DNA of 64,000 nt from Heliocidaris tuberculata. Taxonomy: Eukaryota > Echinodermata > Echinoidea > Camarodonta > Echinometridae. A model generated the notes under the pieces. The model did no database searches. It saw nothing but the letters and a program-made list of their open reading frames with translations, and had not been told where the DNA came from. The position numbers and the translations under genes were made by a program. The stretch lies in the NCBI GenBank assembly GCA_025618425.1, contig CM046835.1, forward strand, positions 18,468,495 to 18,532,494, written 5' to 3'. Below are positions 23,325 through 35,300 of this stretch, in pieces. How positions within the stretch are numbered: position 1 is the first letter of the stretch; the number at the start of each line of letters is the position of its first letter.

Positions 23325-26300
23325 TTAACGAGGGTTGTTTAAGTGCCGTGGCGGTACATATCCCTGAGAGGACTCCAATCCGCAATCCCGACTGATTTCT
23401 TCTGCTTCTTGTCTGAAAAGAAAGAGAAGATAGACAGTGACTTAAAGACATCGTCTAGGCGACACAATGGCCCTGCACACCATTGGTCTTTACACACCAT
23501 TAATTCCATGCACCATTAATCCCATGCGAACATAATTATGGTGCAGTCATTTGAGCTTAAGATGGCTAACATATCCTTTTTGTTTCCAGGTTTTATTGTA
23601 TTCGATGATTTCACATCAATATGTTTCAAAAGCACTTACAACATAAAACAAAACAATATGGTGAACACCATGTGATAAAACTACTCGTATCTTTTAAAAC
23701 TATTTCAAGGTCAATTACGCCACCAATCGTTTCTTTTTGAAATAAGAAAACCAAAATTTCCACATTTACCTGTAGTCATTGACGAGTTGTGCAAGGTCGG
23801 ACAACTCTTTAATTTTCTGCAACCGAACTTCCAAGTCTTTTTTGTATTGCAGTCTGAGGGCATTATCTATGTGGTTGTCATAATAAACGTCCGTGATATC
23901 ACAGAATCTGAAAAAAAAAAAAATTTCCATTTAGATAAAATCATTGGCCCGTATTCTCGAAAGTGGCCTAAGTTAAGCCAGGCTTGACTTAGGCCACTGA
24001 TTTATGGAAGGCCATTCGTCAACCCCTAAGTCCCGTATAAATTTATATATTTATGTAACAAAATAAAGAAACAAAATTATTTTCTGGCATGAAATAAGCA
24101 TTAGAAATCAATTCTTTCGTGTCAGTTTTTGTATTTGTATTGAGTCCCAGAACTAAGGGATTGAAAGAGGCTGACATATTGCTCTCTATAATTCGGTGGC
24201 CTAAATCTACACACTTAGGCGGGGGTTTAATTTAGGCGCCTTTCGAGAATACTGGTCTTTATCTACAGGGCTGGCTTGATTGATCAAAAGTATACCTACA
24301 ATATATTTTTACCCCAGCTTCAACCTTTTCTAACGACATGAAGTACTTTTATCACGAATTTCACGGTAAAAACAATCTCTACTATCCTCATGGTCTTATT
24401 CTAAAAATAAAACAATCTTTACAGTCCCTACATTATGTCACCAGGGGGTGTTTCATAAAGCTTGAAAGTTACGCATGACTTTACAAACGACATGAATATG
24501 AAGTGCCAGATAGGATGCCTGATGTTTTCCTGATGTTTTAACAAAGTGTATTTCCAATAGCCTCATTTTGTATAACAAACTTTAAAACTGTGATATTGAA
24601 TAGCGAGAAGAAAACAAACACTTATTCGACCAGTCTTTAGCCTGTGAATTACATTTGTCTTACAAATTATCGGTGTGGACTAAAAAGCAAAAACTGATTT
24701 TTCGCCCATTAAGTTTTGTTTACCATCTTTACTGGTAGCATCTCAATTTTCTTTGGTCAACATTACATAAAACTTTTGAATGATTGCGTCGTGTCTTTCC
24801 TGATTAGCCCCAGTGTGATGGATCAAAACCTTTTAGCTTACTGTTCGACAGCATGTTTGCAGGACTTTTTGATTTCCTCTAGTCCATGTTGTCTCTCATC
24901 CTCAAACCTTTCCAGAAGTCGACTGTCGACTGCTGTCATCAGCCATCGACGAACACGAAGAAACAGAATACTTGCTCCTGCAGCCATTCGCTGCGACTCG
25001 GCTCGACTACGTGAATTCTGAACGTCGACTGAGAGAGGATATAAAAAGACACAAGTATAAACGCTTTCGTCATTTGGAAATTGATGAGTAAGGAAATATT
25101 TACGTGATACATGATATAGGCATTATTTTAGCAAGAAGTACATGTAGATTTAATCAAATATACTCATATTGAGGCCCGTTATGTTTTCTTTAATTTGACA
25201 CCTTGGTTAATCAAATACGAACATGGACAGCTGAACAGTAACATTTTTTCCTGATTCATGTCAAATTTGCCTCTGCCTAAGTTTTCAGTGAAATGGACTG
25301 TCAATCCAAGGTTGATTGAATGGTCTCTATTCCAGTTGAATGCATTCACAAACAATGAAAGCAATTTCTGAGCATGATTCAGCCCAAACTTGGGCAAAGA
25401 CAATTTCGACATTTTTTTGGTTTTAATTGGCCAGTGCTCAGTCATTCATGATCGGATTTTGATGAACAGCCTGTCAATTAAAGAAGAAATTATCAGCTAT
25501 CATATCATTTGAACACATTTCAGCGATTTTACTTAGTTTTGAAAATAATAAGGGGCTTGAATATGGGTTTCTTTTTTATTGACTCACTCTGTATAGGCCT
25601 AGGCCCATATTCACTATGCCATTTGTTCGACGAAAGCTTCAAATGTTGAAATGACCGCAATCATGTTCTCTCTATGAACTCAAAATAATAATACATGTAA
25701 TAATAACGTTCGATTTATTAAGCGCATAATAATTAATACTTAATTCTCTATGCGCTTTACATATACATGTATAATAATCTTATATAAACTTATCTAAACA
25801 AGAAATAAAGTACTACTGAAAGAAAAGGTGGATCTTTAATGCTTTTAAAAAATCATCAAGTGAAGATGTATTCCTTTATTTTTTTTCCCATATTTTTGCC
25901 CCAATGGGCAATTTTATTTACAATAAATGAAAAAGGTTTCACGTTTACAGAAGTCAAATCACATTATTCAAACAAATGTTTCAACATACTCCATTTCAAA
26001 ACAAATTCGTTTCTTTTCCCTATCATATCATAGATATAACACTCATCTAAATAGTAAGTTCTTAATACCTTTTGTATTTTCTTAAAATCAGGCAAAGTCT
26101 TGTTCAGCCTCGAGAAGAATAATTGTTGTTTTACTACAATAGTAATACAATTCAAAGCATCATTTCGCTTTTCTTTGTATCCAAAAAGTATACTCTGTGG
26201 AGTTAACTTGAGAGTAAATATAGGAGATGATATCCACTTTTCTACCTTACTCCAAATATTTCTACTAAAAATACAGAAATAAAAGAAGTGTTCAACTGTT

Positions 26301-29300
26301 TCCTTTTCAGTATTACAAAATGTACAAAACTCAGTATTGATGATATTCAATTTAAACAATATGTCATTTAAAAACACAATTCTATTGAAAACTTTATATT
26401 GGAAATACTTTAGCCTAATGTCCATTGTGAATCTGAAAATCATCCTATTAAAATCCGGTATTATAGTATGATCTAAAAGATTAAATGAGTTTTTTCCCCA
26501 TTTCGTTGCAATAGTTTTGATAGAATCTTTTTTTCCTATCAGTAGTTTATAGATACTTTTACATCCTTTTTTATCACGCACTATGGGGAAAATATAAGGC
26601 ATAACGAATGGTTCACATATTCTATGACTTAAATTTTGGAAGTTTAGATTAAACGCACATCTCAGAGCTTGACATATTGAAAAATACTGCAAAAATTTTA
26701 TCTTAAAATCAAATTTAGATTCACATTCAGTTAAAGATATAATGTTTCCTGTTTGGTCTATTAAATCATTAATAAATCTAATACCCTTATCATGCCACTG
26801 TTTAAAATAAACAGACTTTCCATCTATTTGTATTTTACTATTTTTCTAATGTATTCCTAATGGTTAAGCGTAGAGAATTCCACAGAGCAGGGGCTGATGA
26901 TAGGAAGGTTCGGTTTCCACAGGCATGATATGTATGCAATGTTATTAGGCTGTACTACCAGAAGATGTTACGATGATGATCGAAGTGTACGTACCGGATC
27001 GTCTTTATGAATGAGATCTGATATATAGGATAGAACAGGATTATTCTGTGCTTTTAAACATGTAATGAGAATCTTGTATACAACACGTTTTGCAACCAGA
27101 GAAGTTTATAAGAATCGGGGTAATGGAATCTCTTGAACGAGCACCCGCTATCAACCTTGCTGCTGTACCCTTTTTAATTCCTTTTTCGAAAGTCCATACC
27201 TGATTTCATATTTATCCTTATATTTCTGTTCTTCTACATATACATGTGTGTGTATTTGTGTGTGTGCGTGTGTGTGTGAGGGTGTATATGTATATGTATA
27301 TTTCCCCTTTATCAAATTCTTACCATCATCAACACGCTTCCTTGTTGTTGCGAACATGGCAATTAACCCTTTGTCGGTGATACCCCGAAGCAAGCAGTCG
27401 ACCGTACTCTTTGATGGTTGTTTGTCATTGTTCACTTGAAGGACCTCCTCATGCAAGGCCTCAATGAAGGCCTTTGGATGTTCGTGAGGAAACTCCTCGA
27501 AGCATTTCTTGTACTCGCCTGATTTGAATTCGAGTTAGAAAGAAATTAAACGCGAGAATGCACTGAATGATTATACTATGGTTGGTTTAGCGTATTAATA
27601 TTAGAAGATTTAAAGTATACAATAAAACATTCTGGCATGAAAAAGTTTAGTTAAGAAGAATGACGTATCTGTGAACATATAGCTGATCTATACACATAAT
27701 TGATACTTCTCACTATATATATGATAAATGCTTCTACTATGCAAAGTCGTGATGTTATCTTGCGTAGGGAGAAATAGACTCTAAGTCTCCATTGAAGATG
27801 TTTAGCGTTTGGACTTTGAGACTTTTATTTCATTGGTTACTTCATGCTGTTCGTCATGGAAAATATTAGGCGTTCGACAGAACAAAACAAGTTACGATGG
27901 TTACGAGCAAGCATTATAATAGTTGATTGACTAGTATTTTTTCATTGGATAGTTATATAGTTGTGAAACCTCTCGTACTTGCATAGTGATCAAGTTACCC
28001 CCCCCCCCCATTTCTTTTTTTAAATAGATAAATAAATGAATAATATATAAGTAAATTAATTAATTAATTAATTAATTAATTAAAGATAATCAATTAAAAT
28101 ACAGTATGTGGCATCCTCTAACCCCATTCCCTCCGATTCCACTACTGATCAATGGATATCTACAGCATGTACAGGGTGTCCCTGAAAAAGGGAAACACAA
28201 GTTTTTTTGTAAATTAATCAACAATTCCAAAGCATTTCTTCATGAATGCATAAATCATTGGAAAGCTCATTTTCTCTTCTTTATATGATATCAGAACCAT
28301 GATCCATTACGCAAGACCGATATGAAACAGTCTGAAGTGACACTGTCAGAAACCGAATTGTCCACAACAAGTGGACGGCTGCTACATTTTGGGTAATCAT
28401 GTTCATTGTGGTTTTGAACATTTTGAAAAAAAAAATGATTTGGGGTCACTAATCATTACAAAGACATATAGTTGAAAAGCTCATATCATCATCATCATCC
28501 ATATGAGACCATGATCATGATGGAAGGACCACGCATAACTGGGCAGGCGTAATTTGTAACTTGCAATGCACATTGGTATTTGTTATACTGCGTCATTTAC
28601 CTTTGTTGAACAAGATGTCAAGATGCCTAACCAATTGTAAATTGTACTGTCTGCTCAGATGAGGTCTTTTCACTATGATTATGGCGTCATATCAAAGATG
28701 TGTATTTCTGATAAGTTATGGTCCCAAAGCATTTCATGTCGCTTCATAATGAAACAAATGTAGCAGCCATCCACTTACTTGGATAATTTGGTTTCTGACA
28801 TTGCTACTTCAGACTGTTTCTAATTATTGATCATAGCTCCGGTGTCATATAAAATACGAGCAAATGAACTTTCTAGTGATGTAAACATTAACGAAATAAT
28901 CTGAAATTATTGATTAATTTACCCATAAACTTGGGATTCCTTTTTTCAGGGACACCCTGTGTACTCTAGATTCTTACGAAGTAGATCCCGGGAGTAATCA
29001 TCGCAGACCATTCGGGTGGTGCGTTGAGAAGACCTAATGATACTAGCGTACCACTTATGCACAACTTCCTATACGTCAAAATAGAAAGATCCAAACACTT
29101 GAGTTAAAAGCGCATTCATATCTTACCCCAATGAATACAGACATTTAAACATACCCAAACATATGGACTGGCTTCAGTGTTTACCGTTCACAATGATATT
29201 ATAGGTTTTCCCGCCCATTTTCGTCACCATTTCATTCAATTTTTAAAAATGTGTTTTCAATTCGTCCAGAATGTGCGAATGCTCGTTTCAATTTCGTCTT

Positions 29301-32300
29301 TGGTCGATCAATTTTGAAACATTGTCATTCAGTTTCGTGCTTTGTCACAAGTTTTCGTCAATTGCAATTCAAATTCGTCGGTCACAATAGCTGAGCACGA
29401 GACAGCAAAATCAATTTCGTCTACTGGCATTCTGAGTTTCACTCAATGCTGCCTACCAGATATACGGTATAATGCTGTGATTTTTGCCTAATCGTATCGT
29501 TTACTTATCACATTTACGTCGTTTTTCTCATACATAAAATCTTCGTTTTTGTGCGTGATTGCAAGACAATGAGTACATATATCTTAACGGGTACAACTAT
29601 CACGAGAAAGTAAACAAACAACTAAAAATGGTTCAATAGCTGGTTTACCCTCCATAATTATAAAGGTCCATATAACACTTGACAAATTTGAATGACAAAA
29701 TAATAATTTGTTTGACAAAACGACGAATTTGATCCTAGCATTCCTTACTCGCTTAGCGGCAGAGACGAATTTCCGGAGTGACAATTGACGAATTTGAATG
29801 CTTAGTTTTTAAATCTGATTGACAAAAAAACGAATATGAATGACAATTTGACGAAATTTAACTTAGGATTTGAACCCAGTAAGCTTCTCCGGACCAGATT
29901 GAATTGAAAATCGATGAAATTGAATGAAAATGTGACGAAAATGGGCGGGAAAACCTATATTTCACAAACCACCCTCGTTTATAAATGCAATGCATGCAAA
30001 TTTTTTCGATCGACATGAAAATTTATTTGCATAATACATATTGATTTCACATGATGCCAGTTGCGGATCCAGGAATTTGAAATAAGGGAGCGCCAGCGGC
30101 GAGGGAGCGGAGGGTGTGGGAGGGGGTATCCCCCCTTAACACGGTAAAAATCACTGCGAGGCGTAAATGAATATAGAAAACTTGGGAGGTGTGGGTGGTG
30201 GTAGGTGGTTAAGGTCCTTTGCACACGAGGCATGATTTCAGTTGCGCCATTCAAGGACATTCAGGAATATAAATGCACAGGAAAGGTCCAGGCGCAATTT
30301 CTAGGTACAGACGCAACGCCTTGAAGCTGCTGCGATGGCCTAGCGCAAGTTTTTCGGATTTGTCCGGAAATAATCTTTCGGCGAATATCTGGCGTAACAA
30401 TTGACGCAAACAAATGAGTGCATTTGATTGCCAACTCCGAACACATCCGTCTTTATCTGTAGACAGGGTAGAGGCCTATTGTTTACTGCTTACTTTAGGA
30501 TGAATTCAATAAATGAGCTGATGTAATTGGCGCAACTGTAATAAAGTCTCGTTTGCACTATGCCTCACTTTCACATCCATAATATACACAAGCCAATTTT
30601 GATATCGCAGTCGTCTGAGGTGGTCTAGTGGTCACCTCTCTGGTCTACGTATACAACGGCCCAGGGTTCGATCATGAGCTAGTCGCGTATTTCGGATGGT
30701 AACGTTGTGGTCTAAGCCAAGACGTACGTGTACATAATTAGATATGCCAGTTATATTATCTCCATGACGTCCGTAACAAACAAATTACACTCATATCCAC
30801 ACACACCCACACGCAAACAAATACTCACATGAAATATGCGCCATCTCATTGTGTTCCTGCAAAATTATGATCTCAGTTTTGTGAGTCTGACAAAGGGAGG
30901 TAAATGTACATATCTTTTACATTATAATAAGTCCTCACATTACAAATAATTCGAATCCCTCAGCCTTTTATCTTTGCGTACTGCTTTCTTACCACTCCGT
31001 GTCCATGGAAATCGCTGTCGAAAGCCTTCATCTTTTTTGTGTTGTCGGCTAGAGTACTTTTCATCTTCCTAATGACGGTTTCCATGCAATCCATCAACTG
31101 ATCATACATCACAAAAATACAAACAAGTACGCAGATGAAAAATATAGAAATCATGAGGCATTTATACGCTTATCTTATAGTACTTGCGTCACTGACAGAT
31201 TAGAGTTACAATCAAATTCATTTTGAAATCTGAAATTTCAAAGTTCATGATACATCTTTAAAATAAACCAAAATGTACCTGGAGTACTGAAGCACATATA
31301 GGTAATGTTTATAATATAATATAATTTTTGGTAGCAATAGACCGCTTCGGTAATGTATGCAAATTTTATACATACCTTTCAAACAAAGGTTGTTCTTGAC
31401 ATCCTAAAACCTTGCCAGAGGCTTGCCGGACATAGCAACAAGTAATGTATGCAAACTGGATTCCAAGCATTGAGGCTCATTTATAAAAAGTAAGTTAATG
31501 GAATAGCTCGTCACTAGGTGCTCAGAGAAGAAGTGTGCATAAATTTGTATACATTACAGAACCGGTCTATTAGACATCCTAAGATTTTCCTTGATAAACA
31601 AAGGTAAGAAAGTGAGTGGTGTCTACTCACACACCATACAGTTGTGGTTGAAACAGATAAAATAAACAAGGACCCTTGTCAAAGTAAAAGTGTAAGATAA
31701 TTGCACAGGGCTACCTCTGTTTCGAATTCCTCGAGAGCCTTTTCTCTTTGCTTCCTGCCTTCCCTCCAGTACTCTCCATATTTAGTGCCTATTTTTTGCG
31801 ACAGCTCCTTGATCGTGTTTGACTCACCAACCAAGTCGTTCCTTCACGAAGTATAGAAGAGGGGAAAATAACACGTTTCATGAAATGATTCCAGACTATA
31901 ATAATAATAATAATAAAGATGGATTTATACAGCACATCATAAATTATGCAGTCTCTCTATGCGCTAAACAATGTAAAAACAATAAATGATAAAAGACAAA
32001 TTCATGGTTTAATTACAAAGTAAATACAACAAATGATACAATATGATGAATCTAAGAATCAAATCACATAATTTCTTAAACTTATTACATTCTCAGTGAC
32101 AAAATGAAACAGAACAATGTTTATGCGATTACCTGCGATTTAATGGAGGATATCTCTCTGCATATCAACATCACAATATCAACAATTTCCAAATTAAACT
32201 TCGTAAATCGGTACAAAAGGGTTATAGTCATATCTTTGGCATAATTATCATAACCCTTTATAAGTACAGTATACACTACCACGATTCCCCTCAGGGAAGG

Positions 32301-35300
32301 ACCCGGGTATTTTTCCGAATCATCTTTTCATTCTTAAAAACACTTTCATGCAAATTTCAGCACCTACATACACGCAACATGGAACCACCATGTGCATACC
32401 ACGATACTCTCTGCATCTAAACAACCAACAGTCGAGTACCTTCTAACCCCCCCCCCCCCCCCCTGGCCATTGGGCAATAGAGTCCCTGCATTGAACAGGC
32501 GAACAGTATTACTTAGACCAGTGAGTACAGGCTATACCTAATATAACCCCCCCCCCCCCCCGGCCATAGAAATTCAACAATGTTCCCTGCATTAAAAACA
32601 GGTGAACAATATCACGACCAGTGAGTACAGGCTATAACGCGTTTAACCTCCCCCCCCCCCCCCCCCCCCCCCACCCAACCCTGGCCATAAAAATGCAATA
32701 ATGTTCCCTGCATTAAAAACAGGTGAACAGAACTACGTCGACCAGCGAGTACAGGTTACACGCCAACAACAGGACTTAAATGCCTGGTAAACAACTTGGT
32801 GCTCTAAAAGAACAATGGCCACTTAGAATAATCAAAATCATGTTTCCAAAAGTCAACCTTCACATGAGGTAATCTACTGTGGTGTGAACAAGTATAAATG
32901 CGAAGGGGCTAAAAATTACAATTTGCCGCCACACGGGCACAGCCCGCCGCCACTGAGCGTAGAATTGGATGAAACGTAACATATTAAACGACTTATACAT
33001 GCCAACATACTTGATATCTGTTATTTCCTATACCCTTTTATGATTTCAGATGCTAAGCTATGTAGTATCATATGTGAAATGAATAATGACAATCACCACC
33101 AATTACTTGGCGATAATGAGGCTTAACCAAAGCACTAAAGCACCCCAATAATCCTGCCGACGACCAAAAGAATAAAGTTGTAATGCAATGAAAACATTGT
33201 AACAACAAGCTAAAACCATAACAAGTTCAAGTCAAACTTCTTGTTCCATAGGAAAGGGTGATAATAAAAGGGGTTCCTCCCAAGATCGAGTTAATTGCGA
33301 TCCGTTGCTTACAACTTAATAACACTAAAATTAGTAGTTGTCAATGCATACGGTATTCCTTATAGATACATGTACTTTCCTGGTTGTTCTTGGGACCTGA
33401 CAGACAGGCTACAAATGCACCTGCGAGCATGTCCGGCACTAGGAACCCATGAAATGAACTATGTCCATGTTAGAGCGAAGAATGTAGAAGAAAAATTATC
33501 AACACTAACGGAGGCTACGCAATATTTGCCAGACCTGAAGAAAGACTGCGCAGGAATAGTTCATTACCAGCTGGAGATAAGTGAATTCCGTCGCTGCGAA
33601 ACAGCACCACCCGCTCATGCCTGATGTCCGGGTGATCCACGAAACAGCCCCCGATCCTGCGGCATATGGACCTGGCATGCTTGTTCAATGCGAGGCGCGT
33701 ACGGTCAATCTTCGGCTGTTCGTCGTCACTAAACTGGCTGTATTTCCTGCGAGGCAAGATATTGGACCAGATGATTCGTGCATTGGGAAGGAGCTCATGC
33801 AGCCCACCAAGCGTTGCGTCCAGGAGCAAAAACAATTCGTTCTTTCTGGCTCGACCCACGTCATTCGTCCCCACGTGCACTAGAATGTGGGACAGGCGGA
33901 ACTCTGGGACGGAGGGGAGAACTTGTCGGACGTAGTCCACGAGCTGACCCAAGTGAAGCCCCCTGCGTCCTCTCCACATGACGGAAGCTGATAGCCCTAG
34001 ATCTAGCTTCCCGGTACGACTGCATGGTTGGCTACCCAGTGAATCATGGAATCCCCAACCAGCAGGATTGTGCATGGCTGGCAACCTGCAACAGAAAACA
34101 CAAAGAGATCTTCCGGCAGCCTATTGTTCACAGCTATGAGTCCCATGTAGGAACCTTCTAACTCATGTCAAATATTACTATAAAGACAATTAACCAAAGA
34201 ATTTTGTGCATAAATGATAATACTTGTGATAACATGCAAGGCCATTTAAAGCCCCCAATAACCATTAATAATCGAACAGACATACCCCCGCCTCTGTTTC
34301 ACAAAAACTGGAATATATGATTAGGAAATGCATATATGATTCCTTCCTAGATAAGTACATGCATTATTAAAACAAAATGCTGCTCATCGACATTATATAC
34401 AGTATTCGTCGACATGCGTGAAACATTGCTACGAACTATCACAATGTAAATGAGTATGGAAATAATGAAATTCACGCCATGGGTAACATATTCATACGCA
34501 CATATCGCTTATGCGCGTCGGAAGACCAACGCCCCATTTTCCTAATCTCCTCAGCATCAAAACCGGCCATAGCTGCAGATGTAGCCGCACCTATTCGGAA
34601 TGAGTGAGAGGCGAATCGTGATGTCGGAAGATCCAAAAAGGACAAACACTTCCTCAAAATAGCAGTGAACTCCCGCCTGTTCACATTATTCCCGTCAAAA
34701 CGACAGAAAAATGCGCTGCTGAACTTCGCTCGGACGGCGAGATAGCCCAAAACAGCCAGGACGGGACATACAGAACTGCTGACAGCTTCCGGAATAAGAA
34801 TATAACAACCCTGTCCCTGTTGGTCAGTTTTTGAAGATCGAATGTGCCGCCCGGGTGCCATACCGTCCACCGTAACGTCTCGCCCTTCCAAGCTGACGCT
34901 GGACACTGCCTGGGAATAAGCCGTAAACTCCCAAATCCGCAAGAACCCGAAAAAGGCCACCAAAAAACATGCCTTAAATAACATAGCGTCATATGAGTTA
35001 CAAACAACAGGGAGAACCAACAACAGTTTTTTAAGAAGCGACATAGTAATCGGACAACGCACATCAGTCCGAGAATGCCGACGGCGACAACCAACTAACA
35101 AGCGACTAATGACAAAATGCTTAGTCGCATCAAACATCCCTTCCGTCCTCAAACGAGATGATACCCCAGATATATAGGTAACGATAGTGGAAGCCGCATA
35201 TCCCTGCAGCGATAAATAAGAGATGTATAGCGCGACCTGTTCATACCAGTAAGGTGCATTGTGAGCTGGGAAATAAATGAACAAAAACTTACGAAAGGAT

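Noticed and set aside
32430..32765. CRISPR-like array
   Set aside because: Units are about 100-120 bases with variable C runs, not short repeats with unique spacers, and the genome is eukaryotic.
33295..33981. Plus-strand frames over the SGNH region
   Set aside because: They are antisense shadows of the minus-strand hydrolase frame of the retroelement.
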